Source: Chitinophaga oryziterrae | GTDB taxonomy: Bacteria; Bacteroidota; Bacteroidia; Chitinophagales; Chitinophagaceae | Direction: 5' to 3' | DNA length: 64,000 nt | Assembly: GCF_009758125.1 (NCBI RefSeq) | Contig: NZ_WRXO01000002.1 | Span: forward strand, 496,001 to 560,000 | Shown: positions 43,507-52,476 of the stretch, in pieces | How positions within the stretch are numbered: the stretch's first letter is position 1 | How the letters are laid out: every line of letters starts with the position of its first letter | The notes under the pieces: generated by a model | Databases searched by the model: none | The model's input: only the letters and a program-made list of their open reading frames with translations | What the model was told of the DNA's origin: nothing | Program-made: the position numbers and the translations under genes

Positions 43507-44539
43507 ATTTAATACTTTTTACACAACGGAAACCTAAATTCTGCAATCCTGATTCTGCTGTTGTTTTCATCCTTGCCGTTACACGATATCCGGAACAATA
43601 TTCATCTGTACACATATAAGATCCTCCCCTGATCACTCTTTTGGGAGAGGAGGGATCATCAGGGTCATAGCCCGTTTCCGGTCCCTGAGGATTATGGGCA
43701 TCAGCAGACTGCGCGTAGTAAGTATTGTTGTACAGGTCTTCACACCATTCCCATACATTACCGGACATATCATAGAGCCCATATCCGTTAGGGGCAAAAG
43801 ATTTTACAGGGGCAGCGCCTGAAAAGCCATCCGTTTTAGTATTCTGATAAGGGAAATGCCCGTTCCAGGTATTGGCTTTGATCTTACCTGTTGTAAGGGC
43901 TTCATTTCCCCAGGGAAAAGGCTGGTCTTTCAATCCGCCACGGGCGGCATATTCCCATTCTGCTTCTGTAGGCAGGCGTTTACCGGCCCATTTGGCATAT
44001 GCCTGTGCATCCAGCCAGGAGATATGTACTACAGGATATTGTGATTTACCTTTCAGATCACTCCCCGGCCCGTCAGGATGCCGCCAGTTGGCTCCCTGTA
44101 CAAAGGACCACCACTGAGACACATCATCCAGCGGTACGGCATGGTCGGGAGGAGTAAATACCAATGATCCGGGTAGTAACATGCTACTGTCAGGTTCAGG
44201 AGAACCGGGAGGCAATTGTTGCATCAACTCTTCTTTGGTGACAGGCTTTTCTGCCAGCGTAACGTAACCCGTAGAGGCCGTAAAAGCGGCAAATTCGGCG
44301 TTAGTCACCTCATGCTCGTCCATCTGAAAACTGTCTATTGTAACAGTATGCCTGGGCTGCTCATCTGCACGGGCTTCTTTATCATCTGCTCCCATTGTAA
44401 AAGTGCCGCCAGGTATGATTACCATGTGGCCCGGGGAATCAATATGATGCAGAGGATCTACGGCGCCTGCCGTTGGTTTACCGTTTTGCTGACATGCACC
44501 CAATAATAAGGCAAATAAGGTAATTGATATCTTATTCAT
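43505..44539 (-). CDS. Formylglycine-generating enzyme-like lipoprotein
   Basis: The protein has a sulfatase-modifying-factor (FGE/SUMF1) domain. After a lipoprotein signal (MNKISITLFALLLGACQQ, Cys16) come VIIPGGTFTMGADDKEARAD, DEHEVTNAEFAAF, the long LPTEAEWEYAARGGL, GNVWEWCEDLY and GGSYMCTDEYCSGYRVTARM. Cys310 and Cys315 match the copper-binding cysteine pair of true FGEs (human GGSYMCHRSYC), so oxidation of a sulfatase Cys to formylglycine is plausible. Many Bacteroidetes homologues lack these cysteines and are structural. No sulfatase with the CxPxR motif is encoded in the window. Membrane anchoring is inferred. Confidence 0.87.
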   Translation of the reverse strand: MNKISITLFALLLGACQQNGKPTAGAVDPLHHIDSPGHMVIIPGGTFTMGADDKEARADEQPRHTVTIDSFQMDEHEVTNAEFAAFTASTGYVTLAEKPVTKEELMQQLPPGSPEPDSSMLLPGSLVFTPPDHAVPLDDVSQWWSFVQGANWRHPDGPGSDLKGKSQYPVVHISWLDAQAYAKWAGKRLPTEAEWEYAARGGLKDQPFPWGNEALTTGKIKANTWNGHFPYQNTKTDGFSGAAPVKSFAPNGYGLYDMSGNVWEWCEDLYNNTYYAQSADAHNPQGPETGYDPDDPSSPKRVIRGGSYMCTDEYCSGYRVTARMKTTAESGLQNLGFRCVKSIK

Positions 44540-44670
44540 ACACTCATCTGATTAAATTGGTGGGAATTGCAGGTAAACAGGTCAGCAAGTTCGGAATTAT
44601 TCGCAATTCTTAACAGGAAAATAATTAGCTATGCAATAAAAGTATTGTAAACTGCAGCCTGGATTTGTAT

Positions 44671-46014
44671 ATGGAACAATTCACAAAACAAGATTTTGGG
44701 GCTGATTTCTTATGGGGGGTTACCATTTCGGCCTTCCAGAATGAAGGCGCTTTTGAGCACGATGGTAAAGGGAGTTCTATATGGGACGTTTTCACTGCCC
44801 GTAAAGGCAAAGTGAAAGATGGCACTCATGCCCGTGTAGCTACGGATTTCTATAACCGTTACTACGATGACCTGCTGTTGACCAAACAAATGGGTTTCAA
44901 GGTATTCCGCTTCTCCATCGCCTGGGCCCGCATACTTCCAAAAGGAACAGGCGAAGTAAATCCTGCCGGCATCGCCTTTTATCACCGGGTGATAGACGCC
45001 TGCCTGGAATTGGGATTACAACCTTATGTCACATTGTATCACTGGGACCTTCCGCATGCCATTGAAATAAAGGGAGGCTGGACACACCGCGGTGTGATAT
45101 TCGCCTTTGAAGAATATGTGCGTATCTGTATGCGGGAATACGGGCAGAAAGTGAAACACTGGATCGTGATGAATGAACCCTTTGGCTTTACTTCCCTGGG
45201 GTATATGCTGGGTGTACATGCCCCCGGCAAGTTCGGATTATCTTATTTCTTCCCGGCAGTACACCATACATTACTGGCACAGGCCTCTGCGGCCAAGGTG
45301 ATCCGCCAGGAAGTGGAAGGCGCTGTGATAGGCACCGCATTGTCCTGCTCTCATATTATTCCCCATACGCAAAGCGAAGGAGATATACAGGCGGCCAAAA
45401 AGGCCGATGCGCTGTTTAACCGCCTCTTCCTTGAGCCCGTGTTAGGCTTAGGTTACCCTGTTGCCGATTTCCCCCTGCTGCGCAAAATTGAGCGTCGTTA
45501 TGGCCTCTGGCGCGATTGGGACCAACTGGCTTTTGATTTCGACTTCATTGGTGTACAGAATTATTTCCCGCTGGTGATGAAAAGTAATTATTTCATGCCG
45601 GTAGTAGGTGTTTCGGAAGTAAAGGCAAGGGCGCGTAAAGTACCGGTGACTGCGCTGGGCTGGGAAATAAGTGGTACCGGAATGTACAACATACTGAAGC
45701 AGTTTGCAGCTTACGAAGGCGTAAAAAGACTGATCGTTACAGAGAACGGAGCGGCTTTTAACGATGTACTCACAGATGGACGAATACATGATACAGATCG
45801 CATTAAATATTTTGAAGAATATCTGGGAGCAATATTGAAGGCAAAGCGGGAAGGAGTGAAGGTAGATGGATTTTTTGCGTGGACACTGACCGATAACTTT
45901 GAATGGGCAGAGGGATACAGGGCTCGTTTTGGCTTAGTACATGTAGATATGGAAACGCAGCAAAGGACGATGAAAGACTCCGGACTATGGTTTGAGAAAT
46001 TATTAAAGGAATAA
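44671..46014 (+). CDS. Glycoside hydrolase family 1, beta-glucosidase-like
   Basis: The 447-residue protein hydrolyses beta-linked glucosides or galactosides. Family motifs are complete: FLWGVTISAFQNEGAFEHDG, HWDLPHAIEIKGGW, the acid/base Glu169 in WIVMNEPFGF, and the nucleophile Glu358 in LIVTENGAAF; WTLTDNFEWAEGY lies near the end. No signal peptide is present, so it is cytoplasmic. The ATG at 44671 is preferred over the TTG two codons upstream. It stands alone between terminators. Confidence 0.95.
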   Translation: MEQFTKQDFGADFLWGVTISAFQNEGAFEHDGKGSSIWDVFTARKGKVKDGTHARVATDFYNRYYDDLLLTKQMGFKVFRFSIAWARILPKGTGEVNPAGIAFYHRVIDACLELGLQPYVTLYHWDLPHAIEIKGGWTHRGVIFAFEEYVRICMREYGQKVKHWIVMNEPFGFTSLGYMLGVHAPGKFGLSYFFPAVHHTLLAQASAAKVIRQEVEGAVIGTALSCSHIIPHTQSEGDIQAAKKADALFNRLFLEPVLGLGYPVADFPLLRKIERRYGLWRDWDQLAFDFDFIGVQNYFPLVMKSNYFMPVVGVSEVKARARKVPVTALGWEISGTGMYNILKQFAAYEGVKRLIVTENGAAFNDVLTDGRIHDTDRIKYFEEYLGAILKAKREGVKVDGFFAWTLTDNFEWAEGYRARFGLVHVDMETQQRTMKDSGLWFEKLLKE

Positions 46015-46041
46015 AAAAGGAGGACTTCATGTCCTCCTTTT
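46015..46041. terminator. Bidirectional intrinsic terminator
   Basis: AAAAGGAGGAC (46015-46025) pairs with GTCCTCCTTTT (46031-46041), a perfect 11-bp stem with TTCAT loop, placed between the convergent GH1 gene and the barrel gene. Confidence 0.88.
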
Positions 46042-46049
46042 CATTAATA

Positions 46050-47294
46050 TTATTCATACGTTCTGCGTATAAACCAGATATCTCTTAATGAGAAGTGGAA
46101 TACACCATTCACGTAAGTTTCTTTGATTAATCCACCGCTGGTAGTACCACGTTGTCCTACTTCAACACCTATATAGTAACGAAGTGCGCCGCTGCGGCTG
46201 GGGATAGAGATACCAGCCGTTCCTGCCACATCCCTGATCTGGTTGTTTTTCACTACCAGGTTGGAATTGTAATAAGAGAAGCCAGCCTGTGCGATGATAC
46301 CTTCTACCTGCTGGTTGTAGTAAGTACGTTTGAAGCTATACTCAAGACCCGTTGAATAACGGTCGGAGTTGACAAGATTATAGTTAGTGGTTTTATTACC
46401 TGCAGAACCCCATTTCTCTGTACGGTAATCAGCTAACCAGGTGATGGTCCCGTTACTCAGGGAGAAACCTCCACCGATCTGCTCAGGTAATTTGATCTTG
46501 GTCCTTGCAAGGTCATTATCGGTAAATAACACAGTAGAACTACTGTTCAGGATATACAGTTTGTTCTGGTAGTTCATGTTGGTTTTAAAGCGATAAGTAC
46601 CGCCTAAACCTAACAGCCATTTCTTACCGATCTTGCCGCTATACTGAACACCTGTAGTGAAGTTCATGTTAAAGGCGTAACGTTCTGTCCTGGTAGATAC
46701 GGTATCTCCACCTACGTTAGAGGTAGTGTTGATAGGGCCGAACAGGAAGTTACTGGATACGCCTACGGAAAAGTTCTTCGTTAATTTTACTGCATTGGAG
46801 ATATATGCTTTATTGATACCGCCGGTACCTTCTGTAGTGGTAACCAGTGGAGATGTATCTATGAATGTAGTAGAAAGAAGTTTATAGTCAACAGTACTGT
46901 AAGGAGAGAAGCCTGCGCTGATACCCCAGCGGTTGCTGGCTTTGAAGCCTAATGCCAGTCTTTTGATAATCACATCTCCGGCCGTCTGGTTCAGGGAACC
47001 TGCATCTTTATAAGTAATGGATTGCGCCCTGAGGGACACATCAAACATAAAATGCTGTCTGGGTATCGCTGAGTATGAGGCTGGGTTCAGCTCGTTCAGG
47101 AAAAAGTCTGAACGGCGGGCAATACCTGTACTACCCACTCCAAAGTTACGGCTGTAATCATGTTGTTCCACGTCGCCAATACCATAAGCAGAGTAAAGGG
47201 AGTTGATCCCTTTTTGTGCCACAGCATCCTTTCCTGATAATAATATCAGGCCGCCTACGCATAAGCCAGTTGTATATTGTTTTATTCGCTTCAT
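46050..47294 (-). CDS. Outer-membrane beta-barrel protein (FadL/PorV-like)
   Basis: The ATG at 47294 starts the signal peptide MKRIKQYTTGLCVGGLILLS (cleavage after DAVAQ). The longer frame to 47396 overlaps the upstream gene and is not needed. The mature protein of about 390 residues shows LYSAYGIGDVEQHDYSRNFG and ELNPASYSAIP, then regular amphipathic strands ending WFIRRTYE, like FadL/PorV-type barrels. The function is unknown. It lies 22 nt downstream of the DUF4270 gene and is presumably its partner in the envelope. Confidence 0.78.
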   Translation of the reverse strand: MKRIKQYTTGLCVGGLILLSGKDAVAQKGINSLYSAYGIGDVEQHDYSRNFGVGSTGIARRSDFFLNELNPASYSAIPRQHFMFDVSLRAQSITYKDAGSLNQTAGDVIIKRLALGFKASNRWGISAGFSPYSTVDYKLLSTTFIDTSPLVTTTEGTGGINKAYISNAVKLTKNFSVGVSSNFLFGPINTTSNVGGDTVSTRTERYAFNMNFTTGVQYSGKIGKKWLLGLGGTYRFKTNMNYQNKLYILNSSSTVLFTDNDLARTKIKLPEQIGGGFSLSNGTITWLADYRTEKWGSAGNKTTNYNLVNSDRYSTGLEYSFKRTYYNQQVEGIIAQAGFSYYNSNLVVKNNQIRDVAGTAGISIPSRSGALRYYIGVEVGQRGTTSGGLIKETYVNGVFHFSLRDIWFIRRTYE

Positions 47295-47316
47295 GTAATC
47301 TGGAACTTGATGGCAA

Positions 47317-48654
47317 TTATTCATACTGCAGGTAATAGATCTTAATCTCAATGTTGTTAAACTTATTCTTTCTATCACCCAGTACAACACGGTCAAATCT
47401 CGTAAACCCTGTATTCCTCGGTTGTATCAATGCCAGTCCACGGATATTCGCATCTACAGCGGACATTTGTGCTATGCAATAATTGGTAATATCGTATGTA
47501 TAATCGGTATTCAGATTGTATGCGTAATCAATCACCAGGTTACCGGTTTGTACGCCACCTGTGCTTGGAGAAATCAGTGTATCTGTAATAGAATTCGTGC
47601 TGTTTATTTCACAAAGAGTGAGTTTGGCAGGAAGATTATATGGATACTGATAGGTCTGTTTTTCAGGTCTTACTGTCAGGGTGGCACGCATTACTTTAAA
47701 GAACTTATGCAGTTGTGAAATGTTCTTCAGGTAAGGCATATCGATACGGCTGATCAGGTTTGTCAGCGGCTGTGCATATGTCCTGTTACCAGCACTGGTG
47801 GAAGCCAGTAGCTTGTTAGAGCTGGAAAGCGCTGTCAGCGGTGATCCGGAAGGACGGGTCACATCAATATGATTGAACTGTAATGCCGCGTTATATACCG
47901 GGAAATCGATGGTAGTAGTAAGCTTTTCACCAGAGTTCTGATGGTAATATAAACGCATGGTCAGAGAGTCATCTCCACGGAAAGAACTAACAAGTTTGCT
48001 GTTAGCGCCAGGTTGGATAGAGAGACCTTTCAGATAGTCTGCAAACTGGATCTGATCAGTAACAGTCTGGGATTTAGACTTACATTTCTGATAGAGGTCC
48101 GCTCCAAGTGCATCATCCAGTTTAATCCTGATGAGTGTATCGATGCTGGGTCTGATTTTGAACTGTTTGCTACCAAGTGGTGTTGTTTCAGTAGCAAATT
48201 TATCATAACTATATAAATAACCGTTTGTAATACGGGTGTCTATCTTTTCTGTTACACGGTATACCGATACATCCTGTACTGCCGCAGTATCACCATACAT
48301 ACCGGTTTTATTCGGACGCATGATCATCACCAGGGAATCATAAGATGCCAGGTCGGGGATGGTCGCTCCGTTGAAAGCCTTTACCCTCCAGTAAGAGGAT
48401 GCGGATACCGTTCCGAATATAGGATCGGTGTGATTACCTACCAATGCCAGGCTCTGGTAAGATGTGGGAATAGAATCCAGGAATACTGTATTCATATTCA
48501 TTGTTACGGAATCGACAACAATATATTGGGTCGCTCCATTATCAACGATATTATCGTAGGAGAAACCGGCTTTGTCACAGGCTTCAGCGCCTGTAATCAA
48601 TAACGCACAAACCAGATATTTACAGGCCTCTTTGGCACGGATACTTTTATTCAT
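47317..48654 (-). CDS. DUF4270 family envelope protein
   Basis: The 445-residue protein has the features of Bacteroidetes DUF4270: DSVTMNMNTVFLDSIPTSYQ, LALVGNHTDPIFGTVSASSY near the start and IDMPYLKNISQL in the second half. The N-terminus MNKSIRAKEACKYLVCALLI leads to ITGAEACDKAG, a likely lipoprotein Cys although the lipobox is not canonical. ATG at 48654 is chosen over a TTG three codons upstream. It forms an operon with the barrel gene and is divergent from a kelch/DUF4907 pair. Function unknown; a surface or secretion-related role is inference. Confidence 0.82.
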   Translation of the reverse strand: MNKSIRAKEACKYLVCALLITGAEACDKAGFSYDNIVDNGATQYIVVDSVTMNMNTVFLDSIPTSYQSLALVGNHTDPIFGTVSASSYWRVKAFNGATIPDLASYDSLVMIMRPNKTGMYGDTAAVQDVSVYRVTEKIDTRITNGYLYSYDKFATETTPLGSKQFKIRPSIDTLIRIKLDDALGADLYQKCKSKSQTVTDQIQFADYLKGLSIQPGANSKLVSSFRGDDSLTMRLYYHQNSGEKLTTTIDFPVYNAALQFNHIDVTRPSGSPLTALSSSNKLLASTSAGNRTYAQPLTNLISRIDMPYLKNISQLHKFFKVMRATLTVRPEKQTYQYPYNLPAKLTLCEINSTNSITDTLISPSTGGVQTGNLVIDYAYNLNTDYTYDITNYCIAQMSAVDANIRGLALIQPRNTGFTRFDRVVLGDRKNKFNNIEIKIYYLQYE

Positions 48655-48733
48655 GGAGCGCAATTTTAGACAGGATGCCTAGTTCCTGCTTATTTAATAT
48701 GCCAATTGGCTTTTTTTATCGACGAATCACCTT

Positions 48734-48770
48734 CACTGCTCCTTATGCTACTGCCGGGGCAGTAACAGTG
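48734..48770. promoter_or_regulatory. Palindrome in the divergent DUF4270/kelch gap
   Basis: TACTGCC-GG-GGCAGTA (48749-48764) is a perfect dyad, nested inside CACTG (48734-48738) and CAGTG (48766-48770). A second palindrome, GCCAATTGGC, lies at 48701-48710. Their location between divergent genes suggests operator sites, but no regulator can be named. Confidence 0.45.
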
Positions 48771-48849
48771 GTTGTAAGGCAAACAAACCGATTGGCAGAT
48801 GAAAACCCGTCCTTTATCATGTAAATGTAGCATTGTATCTATTTTCTGA

Positions 48850-48878
48850 TTGCACTACAATAAGGGCGGATAATTTTG
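48850..48878 (+). promoter_or_regulatory. Promoter of the kelch/DUF4907 operon
   Basis: TTG at 48850-48852 and TAATTTTG at 48871-48878, an exact TAnnTTTG, are 18 nt apart. The inferred start is about 24 nt before the kelch ATG. Confidence 0.6.
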
Positions 48879-48908
48879 GCAGCTATAAAAAAAGTAAAGA
48901 AATAACTT

Positions 48909-49934
48909 ATGCGCTATTTAAAAGTATATTTTCTGGGATTAACAGTGTTTACGTTAGCGTCCTGTACATCCAACAGCGATACGACTAAGCTGGGTAACTG
49001 GATCAAACGGGCCGACTATCAGGGTGATGCCAGACGTGAAGCTGTTAGTTTTGTGATTGGGGATACAGCGTATGTAGGTACAGGCTTTGGTGGAACAGGC
49101 GACGGTGCCAAGTTGAACGACTTCTGGAAATACGATCCGGTAAAGGATGCATGGACTTCTATGGCAGCACTTGCTGACCCTGCTGATGCAACTCATGACC
49201 TTTCCCGTTTAGGTGCTACCGGCTTTGCCGTAGGTACAAAAGGGTATGTGACTACCGGTTACAATAACAACTACGAAATGTTGAAAGATACATGGGAATT
49301 CGACCCTGCTACCAATACCTGGCAGTCAAGAGCGGATTTCCCTGGTGCTGCACGTTATTATGCAGTTTCATTTGGCCTGGGTAACTACGGTTACGTTGGT
49401 ACAGGAAGCTCCGGAACAAGCGGTAGCAACTTCAGTGATTTCTACAAATTTAATCCTTCCTCTAACTCATGGACAGAAGCTAATCCACTGAAAGACAAGA
49501 GAAAACAAGCTGTTGCTTTTGTTATCAAGGATAGTGCTTACGTAGTTACAGGTGTTAGCAATACAGAATCATCCACCCGTATGTATGTGTATGATGCTGC
49601 CAACGACCAGTGGAATGAAAGATGGCAGATCAAGAATGCTACCGATGGTTCATTCGATGATGATTACACCACTATCGCCCGTTACGGTGCTGTTGCTTTT
49701 GTTATCGACAACATCGCATACCTGGCAACTGGCTCACTCAGCAATACATGGGCATATAATCCAGTCTCAGGTTACTGGACAGAAAAGACTGCTTTCGATG
49801 CTGCTTCCCGTACAGGCGCAGTTGGCTTCAGCGTAAAAAACAGAGGTTATGTAGCACTGGGTCTGGCCAGCAGCACTCAGCTGGATGATTGTCATGAATT
49901 CAAGCCTCTTCAGGAAAACGATACTAATGACTAA
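48909..49934 (+). CDS. Kelch-repeat lipoprotein
   Basis: The 341-residue protein has a lipoprotein signal (MRYLKVYFLGLTVFTLASCT, Cys19). Five or six kelch-type blades follow, each with a G-Y/A-V-GTG core and a W about 30 residues later (AYVGTGFGGTGDGAKLNDFW, GYVTTGYNNNYEMLKDTW, GYVGTGSSGTSGSNFSDFY, AYLATGSLSNTWAYNPVSG). These form a beta-propeller, probably for protein or glycan contacts at the outer membrane. Its stop overlaps the next gene by 8 nt. It is divergent from the DUF4270 pair. Confidence 0.88.
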   Translation: MRYLKVYFLGLTVFTLASCTSNSDTTKLGNWIKRADYQGDARREAVSFVIGDTAYVGTGFGGTGDGAKLNDFWKYDPVKDAWTSMAALADPADATHDLSRLGATGFAVGTKGYVTTGYNNNYEMLKDTWEFDPATNTWQSRADFPGAARYYAVSFGLGNYGYVGTGSSGTSGSNFSDFYKFNPSSNSWTEANPLKDKRKQAVAFVIKDSAYVVTGVSNTESSTRMYVYDAANDQWNERWQIKNATDGSFDDDYTTIARYGAVAFVIDNIAYLATGSLSNTWAYNPVSGYWTEKTAFDAASRTGAVGFSVKNRGYVALGLASSTQLDDCHEFKPLQENDTND

Positions 49935-50277
49935 GACGTCCTTTTATCTGTTGATAATCATAGCTCTAGCTACCTCTTGTCAGCAGAAACAACAGGCAAA
50001 AAATATAGAAATTACCGCAGTGCATGACAGCATTGCGGTAATTCCTTTTGAACTGGAAGGTGGAGGCTCCTGGGGCTTTAAGATTAACATCGGTCACAAA
50101 ACCTTTATCTATCAGGATATTATACCTACCGTAGCAGGCAGACATTACTTCCAGACAAAGGAAGATGCCCGGAAGGTAGGAGATTTGATGGTAGCAAAAA
50201 TGCGCAGCAACGGTAAAAGCTTTCCGGTGATCTCCAAACAGGAACTAATGGATATGAAAATCGCCGGCGTTGAGTAG
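49927..50277 (+). CDS. DUF4907 family lipoprotein
   Basis: The 116-residue protein starts at the ATG at 49927, within the end of the kelch gene (8-nt overlap). The signal MTKTSFYLLIIIALATSCQQ has lipobox Cys18. The mature domain GGGSWGFKINIGHKTFIYQD with IPTVAGRHYFQTKEDARKVG fits DUF4907, a Bacteroidetes-only family of unknown function. Coupling to the kelch gene suggests the two lipoproteins act as a pair. A longer in-frame start at 49885 lies inside the kelch gene and is not needed. Confidence 0.78.
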   Translation: MTKTSFYLLIIIALATSCQQKQQAKNIEITAVHDSIAVIPFELEGGGSWGFKINIGHKTFIYQDIIPTVAGRHYFQTKEDARKVGDLMVAKMRSNGKSFPVISKQELMDMKIAGVE

Positions 50278-50452
50278 CATATAGCAGTCTGAAGAGAACA
50301 TATTAATTATTTATAATACTGGCCATAGTACTGTATCCGGCCACATGGGATATCTATTTTCTCCAAATTTTAACATTCCTTTTACCTTACTTAACAAATT
50401 TTAACACCCCCTTTAACGGAATTGAGTGTAAGTTTATCGCGCTTTTGGCCAC

Positions 50453-51721
50453 ATGATAAATTTAAAACTACTCTATAAAAGCCGGTTATTTAATGTTGGA
50501 CTGCATATTGTAGTTTGGACCTGTTTCCTGTTTTTTCCTTTTTTCATCTACAGGATCAAAATCCAGCACCCTTGGTTCTTTGCCCGTGAAATAGTAGATA
50601 ATCTCTTCCTGATAGGTGTTTTCTATCTCAACTTCTACATACTCATCCCAAGATATTTTACTTTAAAGAAGATCGTTTACTACCTGAGCTGTGTCATCTT
50701 CATGCTGGTTTTCATCATCATGCAGCAGGCGCTCACGGATTATCTCTTCTGGAAAACCTATGCGGCCCAGGAAACGGCAGCCAGCAGAGGCCAGGATATA
50801 GGGTTTACGCCTCCGCCACCTTTCAGTCGTTACCATGCCCCTGAGGATCAGGATATTATAAAGCAGAGCAGGAGTATCTATTTCAGGGAAAAGCCACCCA
50901 TTGCCTTCGAAGAAGGCATTTTACACGATACCGCTGCTGCAGGCATGCCTCCCCAGCTACGGCTAAGGAGAGTACCTACTTTCCTGGACTATATCCTGTT
51001 CCCGGAAATACTGCGTAAATCGGTCTTTGCCGCGCTGCTCATGCTTTTCATGAGTGGATTTATCAAGATCGCCCAGGAATGGTTCAAGAGTGAACAACAG
51101 CGGGAAGCCCTGAAAGTAGAGAACCTGAATGCGGAATTAAAATTTTTAAAGTCTCAGATTAATCCTCACTTCCTTTTTAACTGTCTAAACACTATCTATT
51201 CACTTGCACATAAACATTCTGCACAAACGGAACATGCTATTGTAAAGCTGTCAACCATCATGCGGTACATGATTTATGAATCGAATGAAGACAAAGTGCA
51301 ATTGCAACAGGAACTGCAATACCTGGAAGATTACATTGATATTCAACGTTTAAGGATGCCGGACGATATCGTGGTAGACTATGCGGTACAGGGGAACCCG
51401 ATAGGGTTACGGATAGAACCCATGCTGTTGGTGCCATTCGTGGAGAATGCATTTAAGCACGGGATCAGCTACGCAGAGCCTTCCTTCATCGCCATCGCAG
51501 TGGCTATCGAGAAAAACCAGGTACGGCTGGTAGTAGAAAACAGTATGTTCCGGCAAAGGGTAGCAGAAAAAGGGGGGATAGGATTGCAGAATGTGCGCAA
51601 AAGACTGGAATTGCTCTACACCGAAGACCATGAATTAGAAATAACAGAAGCTGATAACCAATTTATTGTTGATCTTAAAATAGTGTTGAAAAATGATCAG
51701 GTGTATAGCGGTGGACGATGA
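50453..51721 (+). CDS. LytS-type sensor histidine kinase
   Basis: The 422-residue membrane kinase has about four membrane helices (VGLHIVVWTCFLFFPFF, NLFLIGVFYLNFYILIP, VYYLSCVIFMLVFIIMQ, FAALLMLFMSGF). The His-kinase domain follows, with phospho-acceptor His239 in FLKSQINPHFLFNCLNT and the ATP-site motifs PMLLVPFVENAFKHGI and GGIGLQNVRKRLELLY. Between helices 3 and 4 there is an unusual hydrophilic segment of about 70 residues, which may be the sensing part. The cognate LytTR regulator gene overlaps its end by 29 nt. Confidence 0.93.
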   Translation: MINLKLLYKSRLFNVGLHIVVWTCFLFFPFFIYRIKIQHPWFFAREIVDNLFLIGVFYLNFYILIPRYFTLKKIVYYLSCVIFMLVFIIMQQALTDYLFWKTYAAQETAASRGQDIGFTPPPPFSRYHAPEDQDIIKQSRSIYFREKPPIAFEEGILHDTAAAGMPPQLRLRRVPTFLDYILFPEILRKSVFAALLMLFMSGFIKIAQEWFKSEQQREALKVENLNAELKFLKSQINPHFLFNCLNTIYSLAHKHSAQTEHAIVKLSTIMRYMIYESNEDKVQLQQELQYLEDYIDIQRLRMPDDIVVDYAVQGNPIGLRIEPMLLVPFVENAFKHGISYAEPSFIAIAVAIEKNQVRLVVENSMFRQRVAEKGGIGLQNVRKRLELLYTEDHELEITEADNQFIVDLKIVLKNDQVYSGGR

Positions 51722-52403
51722 GCCACTGGCATTGGAAATAATTACTGATTTTGCAAAGAAAGTCCCCTTTCTTCAGCTGGTAGGTACGTTTGAAAATGCG
51801 GCGGAGGCTTTGCGTTTCTTACAGGAAGAAAAGGTAGACCTCCTTTTCCTGGATATCAAGATGCCTGATATTACCGGTATTCAATTCATGAAATCGCTCA
51901 AATACCCTCCTATGGTGGTGTTTACTACTGCTTACGGTGAGTATGCGCTGGAAGGATTTGACCTGGAAGTAGTGGATTACCTGCTTAAACCTGTTCCCTT
52001 CGAACGTTTCCTCCGCGCAGCTACCAAAGCATTGGAACTGAGGACAATGTCCCAGCAGAAGAATGGCGATAGCAGCAATAATCATGTGAATGACTACATC
52101 TTTATTAAGACAGAATACAAGATCATCAAGATCAATCTGGAAGATATTCTCTTTATAGAGGCATTGAAAGATTATACCAAGATCTATACACCTTATCAGC
52201 CGGTATTGACACTGCGCAGCCTGAAATCATTTGAAACCAGACTACCGTCAGATAAATTTATCCGGGTACACAGGTCTTATGTTGTTTCCCTGAATAAGAT
52301 TAATTCTGTGGAGAAGAATACGGTAATGATTGCTAATCAGTCTATTCCGATCAGTGATGGGTATAGAGAGAAGTTTTATGACGTGATCAACAGAAATTCA
52401 TAA
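51693..52403 (+). CDS. LytTR-type response regulator
   Basis: The 236-residue protein has a receiver domain (IAVDDEPLALEII, phospho-acceptor Asp54 in LLFLDIKMPDITG, VVDYLLKPVPFERF). A C-terminal LytTR DNA-binding domain follows (DYIFIKTEYKIIKINLEDIL, LRSLKSFETRLPSDKFIRVH, SYVVSLNKI). It pairs with the kinase encoded immediately upstream. Its targets are unknown; the adjacent kelch/DUF4907 and DUF4270 genes are candidates by position only. Confidence 0.94.
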   Translation: MIRCIAVDDEPLALEIITDFAKKVPFLQLVGTFENAAEALRFLQEEKVDLLFLDIKMPDITGIQFMKSLKYPPMVVFTTAYGEYALEGFDLEVVDYLLKPVPFERFLRAATKALELRTMSQQKNGDSSNNHVNDYIFIKTEYKIIKINLEDILFIEALKDYTKIYTPYQPVLTLRSLKSFETRLPSDKFIRVHRSYVVSLNKINSVEKNTVMIANQSIPISDGYREKFYDVINRNS

Positions 52404-52408
52404 ATAAG

Positions 52409-52440
52409 AAAAGGAGAAAGACGAACATCTTTCTCCTTTT
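52409..52440. terminator. Intrinsic terminator after the two-component pair
   Basis: AAAAGGAGAAAGA (52409-52421) pairs perfectly with TCTTTCTCCTTTT (52428-52440), 13 bp with a 6-nt loop. It lies between convergent genes and may act both ways. Confidence 0.88.
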
Positions 52441-52476
52441 GCTTTTAAGCCACCGGCATAAACCCGGCACTCCATA

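Noticed and set aside
47295-47396. N-terminal extension of the barrel protein
   Set aside because: It overlaps the end of the DUF4270 gene and precedes a perfect signal peptide start at 47294.
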